Source: Chaunax sp. Z400 (lineage: Eukaryota; Chordata; Actinopteri; Lophiiformes; Chaunacidae). From it: 64,000 bases of DNA. The notes under the pieces are model-generated. The model searched no databases and was not told the DNA's origin. It saw only the letters and a list, made by a program, of their open reading frames with translations. Positions 26,401 through 37,560 of this stretch are shown piece by piece. Numbering within the stretch: the stretch's first letter is position 1; the number at the start of each line of letters is the position of its first letter. The position numbers and the translations under genes are program-made. The stretch is from NCBI GenBank assembly GCA_037577475.1, contig CM075187.1:24644810-24708809 (forward strand), given 5' to 3'.

Positions 26401-28623
26401 ACTCCACCAGAAATCATATTGATTTTCTGACATGTCAAATGCTAACATTAAGGCCACCTTGTGTCTGGTCCTCTTCCTATGGACTAGATGCTTTCTGCTG
26501 GTATGTTGTAAGCAGTGGCTCATCTGATATATGATATATATAATATATCTGTCATTTTATCTGGCCTGTCTCTTCTCTTTGTATCTCACTATTATATCTA
26601 TTCATTTTACAATCAGTGCTGTCGATTATTCACATCATGTCCACAGTGTTAGCGCGCAGTGCGTCATTAATAATCATCCGTGTGAAACAAAGCTCATTGT
26701 GTATAGTTAAGGATCAAAGTAATCAAGTTATTATTATCCTCTATACATTTCCATACCGTGAAATTTCCATTTCATACACCTGACACTTCTAAATCTCTTC
26801 CATAACAGCGAGGGCCAGAGTGTGAATCCACCAGTAAGGCTCCAGTTACCAGTGAGGCTCCAGCTCGCTCCAGAAGTCGAAAGAGAAAGGTCTGCTCCAA
26901 CCATGAACTGCTTTCAGCTCGATCTCACTTGTAGAAATCTCCGTTTGCCACACAAGATTGTCTCTCTAACAATTTAGGGGTCATAACATGCTCCCATCTA
27001 ATCTACTGTTTAATTTCACTGGATCAGAACTTAATCATGTCCCATGATATTCCCATCTTGTGTGTAAAGTATGACCAGAAACACAGATTGTAGGTTCTAT
27101 TGGTGGAATAAGATCATTGGGACTGCAAGAGAGACGCATATGAGCTATTATGTTTAAAAGGGTCTGCGAAGACACAGGAGTAAATTCAGACAACAAAATG
27201 GGACGTGTAAGCTGGGTGAACGGTAAGACAGCCTTGGAGAAAATTGGATCTTAGACTATCGATCTTGCCGACAAAAAACGCTAAGAAATTCTCAGTCATT
27301 AGAAGAAGACATGGGAATGGGAGGAGGAGATGGATTGACAAGCTGGTTCATAGTACTAAACAGAAATCTCGGATTGTGTTTATTACTATTGATCAGGGCA
27401 GAGAAGTAAGCAGCTCGCGCATCTTTAATATCCTGCTTCAGTTTTAGTAAGAGCTCCTTCATATAGAGGTCGTGGACTTGCAGTTTGGAATTTTTCTATC
27501 TACGTTCAACCCTCCTATATTCCCTTCTTAGAAGTCTGATGTTATCATTGACCCAGGGTGTTTCGTTAATTGCTGGAGCAATCCTGGAAATGTATGGGGC
27601 AAACTTGTCAATGGCAGATGTACACAAGCTATTAAACCAATTGACTCGATCATTAACATTTGTGAAGTGAGGAGAGGGGTTAGCCAGAGCAGAAAAGAAG
27701 TTGGAGAATGTAGCTCCAGATTTTCCATTAAAGATGCAAGAGTGGATCAAACTTCTCCAGGCTATTATAGTTGGAATTAAAAGTGCATCAAACATAATGC
27801 ATTTGTGATCAGAGGCAAAGTCAAACTTACTCAACACAACTCCACACGTAACCGCGGTTATGTGTGGAGACCAGAGATGTGCTGAGTAAGGTTTAAAGAG
27901 TTTGTAGTGGTTCAAAAGATCTGTGGCAAATGAGTTTGTTTTGTCAACATGGATGTTGAAGTCACCAACTACAATAGTCCAATCAAATCCAAGTACAAGA
28001 GAGGACAGAAATTCAGAATATTCATCAAGAAAGCCCTTATTTATGTTCGGGGGGGTCAATAAATGATAACACAGCAAACTGGATTATCGCATACAATTTT
28101 GAAGGATAGAATTTCAAAACTTTTAAAAGAACCTAGGCTCAGTAGAAAAGACGAGAAATGTTTCTTAAATACGGATGCAATACACCCACCATGGCCTGTT
28201 AGTCTGGGTGCATTTAGAAAGTTATAATAGCTGTAGGTGGTGAATCTAGGCGTAATCCTAACAGGAATACTGCTGGAGGGGGGAGAGTCAGGCAGAGTCA
28301 TAGGCCTGTAAAGAGTGGGTGCTTTTTGAGGAGGAGGTCCCGGATATGGACAGTAGGGGGTGCTAAAATATAAATCAGTAGAAAGAGATGGATCCGAAGA
28401 AGAAGAGGGGATCAAATTTAAATAATTGTCAATAAAAGCCATATTGTGCGTTCTGCAGGCGGACTGCAGCGAGGTGTGAAGACTAAGGAGTCTGCTAAAA
28501 ACAACCTACACTACGGCCGACTGTGGGAATAGGTCCTGATATGAAAACTGATTTTCCACAGTGTTTTAAGAAATGAAAAAGACTGATTCATACTGCTGAA
28601 GAGCTGTGTCATTTGTACCCACA

Positions 28624-28657
<34 letters not shown>

Positions 28658-31318
28658 AGACAGTCTATATGATGTATCCTCAAACCAACTTTGTGTTCTC
28701 CCAGCTGCCAGATGAGAACGAACCTGTGAAGAGGCCGACTCGCTCTGCTGCCAAGTCAGCCTCTGGGAAGATAAAGGTGGGTTGGTTGAGTGTGTGTGTT
28801 TGAATTCTCTTTACACTGCTGCACTGGGAGATCAGCAGAGATTTCTGTCAGGGAGGCAGTAATGGAGCCGATAGCTGCACAATCAAACTACGACTTCCTT
28901 TGGCTGAGCTGAGGAAAATAGTTGTGTGTTTATAGGCCCCAGATATATATCGCCAAAGATTTATCATCTTCAGAGGAGGATTATAAATAATGGGAAATCT
29001 GTTATGATATCATAAGCTGTGTGTGAGAAGAGAACCTGCACTGCTGTCACAGATAATAGTAAAAAGCTTTTATTATACTGTTTGCTTTTGCTTTTTATTA
29101 TCACTCATATGGTCATGTTAATATATATATTATATATATATATATATATATGCCAAGGAAGCCAGCCTCCCTACTATGAATGTGGCTCTGAGCCCTAGTT
29201 ATTCATGCCTAGTAAAGATTTAAATCTACAAAAACAAGTCATTTTATTTCTAAAAATTACAAAATTATTTCCTGAAACACATTCGTGTTATGAGTTCAAC
29301 AAATATTAACTTAAACTGAACTAACTAGTGAATAGATCTTTTCCACAGAAGCCATTTTGACATGATATAGGAGGTTAACACAGGTGTTACTCTGTGGTAT
29401 GAACAACAGAGGTGTTACTAATGAAACTCATAAAGGTTCTCTTCTATTTATGTCAATTGTTTACCTGTGTTTATCTGTTATTTCATGTCAATATGGCTGC
29501 CAGGAATAGGTCTGTTATAAAATAAACTATTTTCAGCTGCTGGTTTGGTTTACTCATGAATATTCCAGCCACAACTTAAAATAAACTACTGTGCCAACCT
29601 TCATCATAATGAAGGAACTTTTCATCCAGTGCAACAGCTTGCCTAATTAATGAGTTTGAACAACTATTGGAATAATGGGGATCGGTGGGACAGCAAATTC
29701 ACATCTGTCAGGCTGTGAATACACACATAATGATTGTTAATAGGATACATTTGTTTTTGCTCTTAGTGTTTTCATGCTGACAAGACAAATGCAGAATATC
29801 AATAGGCTCGTCCTTTGTTTATACAATTCATCAGTCAGTAGTATTGATTAGCTGAACAAGAAATAATCACTGTATTTTAACTTAAGTGGATATTGACCAG
29901 CCAGAGACAAATTTCTCTTCAGAACGCTGACATCTGTCCAAAATGATATAACGATGCTGATTGTCTTTTCCCAGATGACGTCCACAGCCAAACGCCGGTG
30001 GAACAAGGACGTGGACCGCTCCCTGTACAACACACGAGCATACGCCTCCAAGAACCCCGCCCTGAGTCCCATCACAGAGAGTTTGTCCTTCATCGGCCAG
30101 TCTCCAGCAGCACAGCAGAGTCCCTCTACAAGCTACACAGGTAAATACATGCAGGTGATAACGGTCCCACAATCACAGTTAAATAAGGATTTTGTTTCTG
30201 TGATATTGGGTGCAAAGATTTTTTTAATCCCCTATATTTTCCCCTTTATGAATTTTTTTCTTAAATGCACAACCCTTAAAATGTATGTTTGTTATATTTT
30301 TAGAACTTTTAGATGACAGTCATCAGTAGAAATGAATATCCCTGAGATTGTTTTGTCCTCATTTCTCCCATTAGCCCCAAATCAGGAGACCGACTTGAAC
30401 CCTGAGATGACTAACAACAGTCAAACGATGAGTGACCCGACTGCGACAAACACCTTTGAAAATCCTTCAGAGGACTCCATCACATCTTCAAACTCCAGTA
30501 AAGAAAGCACCACAAGGAAGGACAGGAGACTGTCAGGGCCAAAGATCAGAAGGAGAGGACTGAATAGGAGGAAGATCAGTGTTGCTGATGGCATCCTGCT
30601 CAGTGAGGAGACTCTGGACCAGACTGAAGGAAAGATTGAGGAGCACTGTGGAAAAAAACCCACTGCAAGCCTCAAAGCATCAAGAGAAACCCCACTGACT
30701 CACATTGTACTTGAAGAGGGGGGAGTTGACAGTAAACCTAATGCCCAGACTTCTGCAGATACACTCTGCCCAGACTCAGATGGGAAATTAGAATGTCCTG
30801 ACAGTCTGGATGCACCAATGTCCGACTCCAGCAGCACTTTGAGCCTGCCTTCAGAGCCAGCACAGAGAAAAGCCAAGCAGGGCAGACGGAGCTCTGTAAA
30901 CAACTCTGTCCTACAAGAGCAGGGGATCCAGGAAGAGGACCTGCACACGGGCCATGAAGTGGGGGAGAAGGAACAGAAAGCACAAGCAGCTAGTCAGCAA
31001 GAACCTCTCAGGTCAGGCTCTGATAGCCAGGAAGACTGGGCAGTAGCCAGTTTGGACCTCGCCCCCTGGCAGGCCGACTTTAATTTTGAGGATGTCTTCA
31101 AACCGATCCCCACTAGAGGGCAGCGCTCAGTTCGCCGCAGCCTGAGGAACCTGTGCAGAACAGACCTCAGCAGCAGCAGTGCAGGTCTCGCCTGGCTGCC
31201 TCGGACCTCCCCTGACTACAGTAAAGAGGCCCGAAGGAGGACCAGGGGCAGAGGACTCAGCGCTGCTCCACCTGTCCAACCTTTACTCCCTGAGGAGACA
31301 CAAGACATCGCCTCATAA
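14248..31318 (+). CDS. cdca2: Repo-Man / CDCA2, complete coding region (13 exons)
   Basis: PP1-gamma targeting subunit that loads on chromatin at anaphase and drives histone H3 dephosphorylation. Exons: 14248..14431, 15121..15257, 17690..17855, 18204..18358, 18771..18917, 21389..21518, 22393..22724, 23784..23835, 24411..24529, 26809..26889, 28705..28776, 29975..30140, 30375..31318. They total 2685 nt, one open frame of 894 residues (human about 1020). Landmarks are APLNFSDL (N-terminus), RRRSNVGVRGSPETNSLIRF (72-91), the PP1 dock KSVRFG (about 322-327) with the adjoining FDKNLPPSTPLQKGGTP shared with Ki-67, SLYNTRAYASKNPALSP (exon 12), and a C-terminal RRSLRNL ... LAWLPRTSP. Start: the ATG directly after tttgcag, where the family N-terminus begins. 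A Ki-67-like paralogue is the only alternative, but length and N-terminus fit CDCA2. Confidence 0.93.
14605..14920 (+). mobile_element. 5'-truncated L2/Maui-like LINE 3' end
   Basis: The frame 14605..14715 encodes the typical ORF2 C-terminus of fish L2-like LINEs (HSWNKLPEDLRCAPGLAAFK, ending TTAFDRS and stop). A 3' UTR follows with AAAGCACTTTGAATTGCC and GTGCTATATAAATAAA, ending in tandem TTTGC units. Only the 3' ~315 bases are present, so this is a dead copy in the first cdca2 coding intron, in the same direction as the gene. Confidence 0.88.
15121..15257 (+). CDS. cdca2: cdca2 coding exon 2: conserved RRRS block
   Basis: The acceptor is tttgttctag and the donor gtgaga. The exon encodes RRRSNVGVRGSPETNSLIRF, the most conserved N-terminal block of the family, then MAQKKMKTPPSLQTPE. 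It ends phase 0. Confidence 0.93.
15258..17689 (+). other. cdca2 intron 2
   Basis: AT-rich intron with no supported gene. Open frames on both strands are short and unrecognised. Confidence 0.65.
17690..17855 (+). CDS. cdca2: cdca2 coding exon 3
   Basis: Follows aactctcag and ends before gtgagg. It encodes LDRSSPFFPRVPSTLRQKMA and SFQDLMDVEE, corresponding to the SP ... LRERISAFQ region of the human protein. Ends phase 1. Confidence 0.9.
18204..18358 (+). CDS. cdca2: cdca2 coding exon 4
   Basis: Follows gtgtatcag and ends before gtaccc. It encodes an acidic then basic stretch with a possible nuclear localisation signal, KPTPSKRRRLGPLE, matching the SSKRRR block of human Repo-Man. Confidence 0.88.
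18771..18917 (+). CDS. cdca2: cdca2 coding exon 5
   Basis: Follows atgtacacag and ends before gttatc. It is exactly 49 codons, phase 0 to 0, low complexity and poorly conserved. The donor is non-optimal, but the frame is intact. Confidence 0.8.
18918..21388 (+). other. cdca2 intron 5
   Basis: AT-rich intron with no supported gene. A short AC run (18945..18955) and a poly-T tract near 20645 are the only simple repeats seen. Confidence 0.65.
21389..21518 (+). CDS. cdca2: cdca2 coding exon 6
   Basis: Follows cacaacag and ends before gtaaag. It encodes a Pro/Ser-rich disordered stretch (PLPDDPAATPPARP) and joins the next exon in phase 1 through GENDSA. Confidence 0.85.
21519..22392 (+). other. 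cdca2 intron 6
   Basis: Nothing beyond ordinary AT-rich intron sequence was recognised. Confidence 0.65.
22393..22724 (+). CDS. cdca2: cdca2 coding exon 7: PP1-docking module
   Basis: Follows ctcttttcag and ends before gtaggc. It encodes KKKSVRFG, an RVxF-type PP1 docking motif at 22437..22454, followed about ten residues later by FDKNLPPSTPLQKGGTP, the extra PP1-gamma contact shared with Ki-67. RSVLKTP and several TP/SP sites follow. Confidence 0.95.
22725..23783 (+). other. cdca2 intron 7
   Basis: No gene was seen. The higher-GC stretch 22900..23130 may be an old interspersed repeat, but I could not place it in a family. Confidence 0.55.
23784..23835 (+). CDS. cdca2: cdca2 coding exon 8
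   Basis: A small 52-base exon after tgatcctag, before gttggt, phase 0 to 1. It encodes IVFPSLDEIDSVVTCDT. The call rests on splice signals and on phase agreement with both neighbours. Confidence 0.75.
24411..24529 (+). CDS. cdca2: cdca2 coding exon 9
   Basis: Follows atttcctcag and ends before gtctgc. It is a Glu-rich segment ending in EAPAQPRNRRKK. The 3' end and donor resemble exon 10 (see findings). Confidence 0.82.
24530..26808 (+). other. cdca2 intron 9
   Basis: AT-rich intron without a supported gene or recognised repeat. Confidence 0.65.
26809..26889 (+). CDS. cdca2: cdca2 coding exon 10
   Basis: A symmetric 81-base exon (phase 0-0) after cataacag, before gtctgc. It encodes RGPECESTSKAPVTSEAPAR followed by SRSRKRK. 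It could be skipped without breaking the frame. Confidence 0.8.
27060..28540 (-). mobile_element. L2-like LINE fragment, antisense in cdca2 intron 10
   Basis: Read on the minus strand, the fragment encodes the AP-endonuclease of an L2/Maui-like non-LTR retrotransposon: FKSFEILSFKI, DWTIVVGDFNIHVD with the conserved GDFN, and SDHKCIMFD. The pre-RT region WVNDNIRLLRREYRRVERR follows, then a degraded frame with LLKLKQDIKDARAAYFSAL. The frame is broken near 28060..28080 and further stops occur after 27500. The reverse transcriptase core is absent, so the copy is inactive. Confidence 0.88.
28624..28648. repeat. GT microsatellite
   Basis: An uninterrupted run of about 12 GT units shortly upstream of the exon 11 acceptor. 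Confidence 0.95.
28705..28776 (+). CDS. cdca2: cdca2 coding exon 11
   Basis: A symmetric 72-base exon (phase 0-0) after gttctcccag, before gtgggt. It encodes a basic, Ser-rich stretch, KRPTRSAAKSASGKIK. Confidence 0.8.
28777..29974 (+). other. cdca2 intron 11
   Basis: Holds an AT microsatellite at 29120..29152; otherwise AT-rich, with nothing recognised. Confidence 0.65.
29120..29152. repeat. AT microsatellite
   Basis: An alternating AT tract with one phase shift. Confidence 0.95.
29975..30140 (+). CDS. cdca2: cdca2 coding exon 12
   Basis: Follows cttttcccag and ends before gtaaat. It encodes KRRWNKDVDRSLYNTRAYAS then KNPALSPITESLSFIG, matching the SLYGERDIASKKPLLSP block of human Repo-Man. 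Confidence 0.92.
30375..31318 (+). CDS. cdca2: cdca2 last coding exon
   Basis: Follows ctcccattag and runs open to TAA at 31316. Most of it is disordered and acidic/Ser-rich. The conserved C-terminal part holds WQADFNFEDVFKPIPTRGQR, SVRRSLRNL and LAWLPRTSP, matching the VRRSTR ... LVWISLP region of the human protein. Confidence 0.92.
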
Positions 31319-31430
31319 ATGACTGAACTGAAATTAATGGAGGACGACTAATGTATTCAATACACTTTCATACATACCTGCTCTGTTTTTTTAAATCTAA
31401 ATTAAATGATCAGCCCAAGAACTGATTGTT
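31319..31430 (+). other. cdca2: cdca2 3' UTR
   Basis: A short AT-rich stretch after the stop contains ATTAAA at 31401..31406, about 85 bases downstream, a plausible polyadenylation signal. Confidence 0.5.
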
Positions 31431-34400
31431 TTATTCCAGCTAAAATACTGATGCTTTTGTTTCTTGTGAATTATTAGAGCTGACCGGTGATTTGTCGTGA
31501 GTTTCCCTCCACTAGCCAAGCCAGTCAATATACTGAGAGCCCAATCATCTCTGCTGACCACCTACTAATCAATACCCAGCCACTCAGCTGGTAATCACAG
31601 TGCGTCCTCGGTCTCACTCTCCAAAGTCACTGGATCGAGAGTCTCCAAGTCAATATCTCCTTGTTGTGGATAGATGGAGATGCTGCACTGCATTCACCAT
31701 CTGTCACGCGAGGCTGAGGGGGAATATTGAATAATAATGGAAGGAGAAAATGTGACTTACATGTAGAAATCAAATTAACAGGCTCTAATAATTCTGTTTA
31801 TTGTTGTTGGGATATTTTTTTTTCCCCTAGTGTTCCAAACTGTTGACTTGTAAGAAAATGTCCAGAGGAGACCTGCAGTCTCATTGCATTATGAGCTTTT
31901 ACTGGATTGCTTCAATATATTGTCAATAATTAATAGTAATACACAGTGTGGCTGATATTGTCTCATGCATTGCATCAAATTAAAAATACGTTGCCGTGCT
32001 CTTTTCCGTTTGCTCTGAATGCTTTGGTTGCATGTAAAGACAGCACATTAGATTAGATTGTGTTCATTTAAGCAGATGATTTCAGACTCATTTGGAATTC
32101 ATCCAGATAATAAAACGGCCACTTTCTTCACAAATGGGATGTTCCAGCTGTGGGATGAGTTCACAACAAAGTGCAGCAGCTTTCCTGTCGCACAAACCAG
32201 GACCTTTTTTTTTTTTTTACATCACTTTAATGCATCGCAACAAAAATGACCATTCTGATCTGCATTCTGAATTTCAACAAAGCCAAATGTCTGGCAGTAA
32301 ATTGACCTCTAACCTCAGATTCCACCAGTTAGAGATTCAAATCGGCTCCTCCTTACTGGCTCCATCCATCTGTCAAAGAGGAATGGAGTGAGCAGTAACA
32401 AATTGAGTTTCAAATTCAGTTCACATAGGAAAATTGGCTCCCAGAATGATGCATGACTGTAATCTATCCATCACTGGGTAATTGACTCTCCTTTTACATC
32501 AAGTCAGAGTCACTTGGCTGAAGGACACCAGAGGATTCTGAATCCAAGCCTGTGCCAAGGTCTCTTCTGTATTCCACTGGAAGACAAATGGACAGAATTA
32601 TATGGACACTGGTATATTTCTGGGTTGACGTGGTGGTTCTGTGTTGCCATCTGGTGGTGGACCTGAGGAGCTGCAGTCAAGCTACTCCTACGACTTGAAA
32701 AATTATGGGACTGATGCTGTCAGGAGAGGAAATAATGTAGTGGATCAAAGGTTATTTTGGTCACTTGTGTGCATGTTTCTCTTCTTTTTTCTTTTTTTTT
32801 TTTTTATAACATCCTGTGCCCGTTTGATGACTATTTCCATGACTGGTTTTTAAACTTGTAACTGGGAGCATCTTTGTGTTGGCTGTTTTATTGTGTGAGT
32901 GCACAGACAAACTGCTGCACCTCTACACAAGGGGGTTTGGGGCCGAACCCCCCGTTCCTGGCAGACATGCATAGTGAAGACGGCTTAACACAAGAACAAT
33001 GGGGTCCTTTGACCAAAACGACGCCCCCAAGACATGTGGCCTCCTATCACCGTGGCAACCCCCCATGGGACAGAGAGCGGGCTGACAGCTGGAGAGGGGG
33101 ACTTACAAAAATGGAGTCCATTTCTTTCCACTGAAGCTCCCCCTGCTCTATATCTTTTCCTCTTCCTCCTGTCCTCCTCTGCTGAAGGCCCCTATGAATG
33201 TGGGTTACATCTCGTTTTACAGCTTCATGTGATTGACCTTATGGGCTTCACTCGCCACTTGCAGCAAATCGAACTCCTCCAGGCCAAAAGAGGGAGGGAA
33301 AAAAAGAGCAAGAGAGATCACAGAAGATCAATCTTTATGGGACTCTTGTTCCTGTCAGTAATAAGCGAGCGTTGATCTCATTGACAAATATGAGGCAGAG
33401 CCACAAGATTTCACACTCACTGTACTCTTGATTTTACGCCTCATTTTGAAACGGATGAGCACTTTCTGTAAAAGACAAAGAGGCATAGTCGGTCATTTGT
33501 GCCTCCGGATTTAAAGACTTTGGTCTTTCAATTAGTTAATTAGTAGCTGAATGGTATTAAGTTGTCCTGCTGCCTCAGTCCTTTCTGTACTGGAAGCTGG
33601 GAGCCCTCTATTATTGATGCTCAGGGGAGCTCTAAGCCCTGCACAGCTCTCCTATGGAGCTAAGGACAGCAGCAGCAGCAGGAGGAGGAGGGCAACAAAC
33701 AAAGGCAGGACAACAACAAGAGACCCTCTGGCTACTCTTTGGGTTTCTGTCCCAGTCTGCATGCGGCGGCTGCAGCTGGCTCAGACCTGCTTCAAACAGC
33801 TGTTTCTACATGCAGCTCCCATACCTCAGACAAAACATGTGAAGTTTCATTCGTACTGGAGCCATTTAAAGCATCATTTTGTTTCTTATTAAACAAGTTC
33901 TTCATAGTTATAAAGCATACATGTCAATTACATGCTTTGGATTTACAATTAAATGTTGAACATTGATGGTGTAGTCGAGTTCCCTGAAAAATCACTTTAT
34001 AGCAGCAGCAGGAGGAAATTTACAATATTTATATATTTCTCAATAAGAAGTTCCTTTACTTTAGGGAATAGAGTCGATCTCTATATAAAACTCTGAAGTT
34101 GGCTTCATGGAGATTTTCAATGCCCCCCAATACAGTTAGACACACTAGGCCTGAATTGGTGTTTTCCTTTACATAATTGAGGATATTTCCGCCATAAATT
34201 TGATGCAGAGACTCAAATTAGTCCATAAAAATTTACAAGAATGCAGGAAATGGTGTTTGACACTCCAAGTTGTCCTGGAAAACGTTCCCATGCATAACGT
34301 GTCCTTTCAGAGTTGCAACAAATCCTCCAACCCAACTACTGATGGAAGTAGAACTGTGGGTAACGTAAGCAGCTAGCTTTGGAACCAAGAGAATAATACC

Positions 34401-35540
34401 TATGATGCTGGTTCTGATATTTTGATCCATCCTTTTTTTCCTCTTAAGTCACAGTCATGAAGACGAATGGATCTGATCCAATAAAAGCTCAGATTAAAGG
34501 AAAAACCAACAAGTGTCTCAGAGGAAGGTGTTGTTTCGTCTTCGGAGGTCATAGTCATGCTGTAATTTGTTCAAATCTGTGCAACTCTACAGGTGGTATG
34601 ACCACAATCCTCCAAAGGTTACTCCTCCATTTGTGTTGGGTGACATTTTCTTGTATATGTGTAAGTAACACATGGAGCAGCAGCTTTTATTAAGTGATGT
34701 CACTGTCTCCAGGATTCTGCAGAACGACAGGAGAGTGTCAGGAAGCAACAAGATGTTCAGTCAATGGGACTGTTTTGTTAGTCTGGCTAACAGCAGTGCA
34801 TCATTTCAATGCAGCTTGATTAATTGGACAATGTATCTTTATAACAGTTTGAATTGAGCCCTTCTTGAAGACACATCCATCAATAAGTGCATTAGAGAAA
34901 AGAAAGTAAATGTAGCAGCATGAAGATACATGGAGAGAGGCCGTCTCTAAATAAAAAGTGAGGACTGAAAGTGGTGCAGGACACAGAGCTGCACAGTAAC
35001 ACCAACACAAATCTCCAAAATGTCCAGACAGGCCTGAACTTGATTTTTCTTGACTGTGTGTTTGCAGATGAGCAAAGGTAGTGCCTGCTTCTATGTTGAC
35101 ATATTTAGTGATACTGAGAAGATACTTCAGTGCAAACCTTTCTCTTTGCTTGATAAAATCATAAATGCAAAGTGAAAAAAAATCTCTATTTCTAAAACAG
35201 AAAGGCCCTGAATATCAGGGAAGACAGATTCTGAAAGAAGGATTTTGAGCTGTGGCTGCAGACACCATAACGAGGAGGAGACATCTCTGATTTAATGCCT
35301 TGCATTTGCAGCTAATTCCTTCTTTTCTCCTAAAATTAAGTCATTGAATGTGCTCAGAATTGCTTGTGTGTTTGTATCTTCACTGGTATTAGATTCCACC
35401 AGAATTAGTATTATGTTTTCGGCAATTTAATCAACCGTTATTACCGATTTGTTGGCATGTTGAAACGCCCGCCTCACATTTCGGATGTCCTGCTGTGTTT
35501 TGAATTTGCTCGTTTTCCCCATGTTCACATTCGTTTTCCT
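31431..35540. other. Intergenic cdca2-kat6a, proximal part
   Basis: No gene was supported. Short open frames (for example 33551..33892) have low-complexity or shadow-like translations. A poly-T tract occurs near 32795..32806. Confidence 0.55.
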
Positions 35541-35544
35541 CCAC

Positions 35545-35730
35545 ATTCCAGACACATGCACTCCCTCTGGGCGTGGATGTGAGCTACGCCTGTTGGTCTG
35601 TGGGTTGTGTAACTCTGTGGTGGACTGGTGACCTGTCCAGGGTGTTTCCCTCCCCTCTGCCTTTTGCATGCTGGGAAAAGTTTCAAGCCTGGTCCTTGCA
35701 TTTCGTAGAAGAAGAAGTAGATGTTTTAAA
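35545..35730 (+). repeat. Interspersed repeat
   Basis: The stretch carries GTGGACTGGTGACCTGTCCA followed by GGGTGTTTCCCTCCCCTCTG, a diverged copy of the very widespread fish repeat whose core is a 'gactggcgacctgtccagggtg' sentence. The 104-residue minus-strand frame over it is a repeat product, not a gene. Confidence 0.7.
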
Positions 35731-35829
35731 AGAGGATACATATTAATTTTGTAATTTACATTGATATAAGAAATACATGTTATTAAACTATCATTCTCTT
35801 TAACAGATTTGACTGCTTCTGTGATATAA

Positions 35830-36260
35830 TGTCCGATGAGGTGTCCCTTATCAGGATTTAATGGAGGCGGCGGACCAGAGCCATCCTGATTATGGATATG
35901 TTAAAGGACCTCGTCCCTCTTCCACCATCGTCACTAACAAACAAATCTTTCTATGCAATGGAAACTACTTCAGTAAATAGAACAAATCTTGGATATGACT
36001 TGGCAACAGGAGATACTTTGGTGTTATTTATTTATTTATTATTGATGTTGTTTTTACAGATACTACTTTTTGCAATCTCTCTATTGTAGCTGTCTCCCTG
36101 TATCCCTGTGTGTCTCCCCTCCTCATACCCCCAAGCAGAGGGAGAGAGCCGGGTCTGCTCCAAGGTTTCTTGCTGTTAAAAGGAAAGTCTTTCCTTGCTA
36201 CCATCGCCAAGCTCTTGCTTATGGGGGAAGTGTGGGGGTCTGTAAAGTAAAGAGTACGAT
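35830..36260 (+). repeat. Interspersed repeat, probable retroelement 3' part
   Basis: The block around 36165..36260 (CTGTTAAAAGGAAAGTCTTT, CCTTGCTACCATCGCCAAG, then a GGGG-rich run and TAAAGAGTACGATGTAGACT) matches my memory of a common percomorph repeat. No intact frame is present. Confidence 0.6.
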
Positions 36261-36790
36261 GTAGACTTGGTCTTTTGATCTGTGTCTTTGTAGAGGATGA
36301 TCTTTGTTGAGCCGCTAAATGGTAACAAATAGGACCAGAAACACGAATACGAATGTGTGCACTTTGCTGAGTGCCTTTCTACAACGTAGTTTGTTGTTTT
36401 GATGGTGGTCTAAAATATCTTGATTGGTTCTAGATCCACCTTCTGCAAAATCAAACCCTTTAAAAGAACTTTTAAAGACGCCCTGCATGGAACCATCTAC
36501 ATTAATTATGTTTCTCTACTTGTCTATTCAGGTATTTGCTCCTGCAGGCATGGTACAAGTGTGTAGCTATTTGCACTGAACTCTGTGTGTTTTCTGTGTA
36601 TTGATACACTCACTAAAGCCCTCTCAGTGCCGGAGGTGACCCGATCAAGATCTGCAGAGGCTGGCTGGCTCCTCTGTGAGAAATGGGCCGGGCTGACATG
36701 TGTCAGCCATGATAAATGAGCAGGTGTTTGGGTCAGTGTTAAGTAAATGGAGTCATTATTGATGACCTCAGTGCTCCCTGTGTGTTGCCA

Positions 36791-36910
36791 GTATCAGTGA
36801 TGACTTCCAGGCCCCGGCTGCAGTAAAAGGGGATGTTGTGAGTCTGTGGGTCAGGGAAGGACGCACAGCCTTGGGGCCAGACTGCTGTGTCTGCCATGGC
36901 GAGGTTATGG
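36791..36910 (+). other. Exon-like open segment, unidentified
   Basis: A segment with an acceptor-like gtgttgccag before it and a strong donor-like gtgagttgg after it reads without stops (SDDFQAPAAVKGDVVSLWVR, then EGRTALGPDCCVCHGEVM). The frame stays open to 37029. I recognise no family, and no neighbouring exon of the same gene was found. It may be chance in a locally GC-rich stretch. Confidence 0.2.
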
Positions 36911-37254
36911 TGAGTTGGTCTGATGACCTCAAAGAGGGAAGTTCACTGGCACTGGAGCTCTGTGGCAGCCGTTGTCTGGTCGGGCTCTTCCTCGCCCCTG
37001 TCATGATCACTGGGGTTCAAGTTACATGATAATACTTAACTTTATTATATTATTATTATAGAGAAATGAACAGCAAAGAAGTGGTGAAAAATGAGGTTTT
37101 GTTTGGTACATGCTCATACAATACATTATTGAAACACAAGGTGACATGGAGGGGGGGTTGACTCTTTAAATACACCTTCAATCTGTAAATCAGGAGGTGA
37201 CATTCTGCAACTCCACCACAGAGTTCTGTTTTCATCCATGTCCATTTGTTTGTT

Positions 37255-37560
37255 GGTTGGTTTAATTATTAGCAGGATAGTGTGCAAAATATTGGATGGA
37301 TTTCCATGAAACCAGGTGGATCGATGGGGCGTGGGCCAGGATACAACCCATTACATTTTGGATCCGGATGAAGGGGTGGATCCAGGAATATGTTTCCAAT
37401 TTCTTTGACATTGTGAGACGTGGTGTTTTTTAACAGTTTCACTAATTATGCAAAACGTATTGAAACGATTTCCACGAAACCTTGTGGATTAGTGGAACAT
37501 GACTCAGGCAAGCTAAAACGTGTTGGATGGTTTGGCCCAGGCAGTACATAAGGTATTCAA
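37255..37560 (+). repeat. Interspersed repeat with internal duplication
   Basis: GGATGGATTTCCATGAAACC, then a GGGCGTGGGCC block and TTACATTTTGGATCCGGATG, matches a repeat common in percomorph fish. A second diverged copy of its first part follows (ACGATTTCCACGAAACCTTG at about 37467..37486). Confidence 0.6.

Noticed and set aside
27496..28077. 193-residue gene in a cdca2 intron
   Set aside because: Its GDFN endonuclease motif and continuation across a frameshift show that it is a piece of an L2-like LINE, not a host gene.
35427..35741. 104-residue minus-strand frame
   Set aside because: It lies on a common interspersed repeat and is read in the antisense direction.
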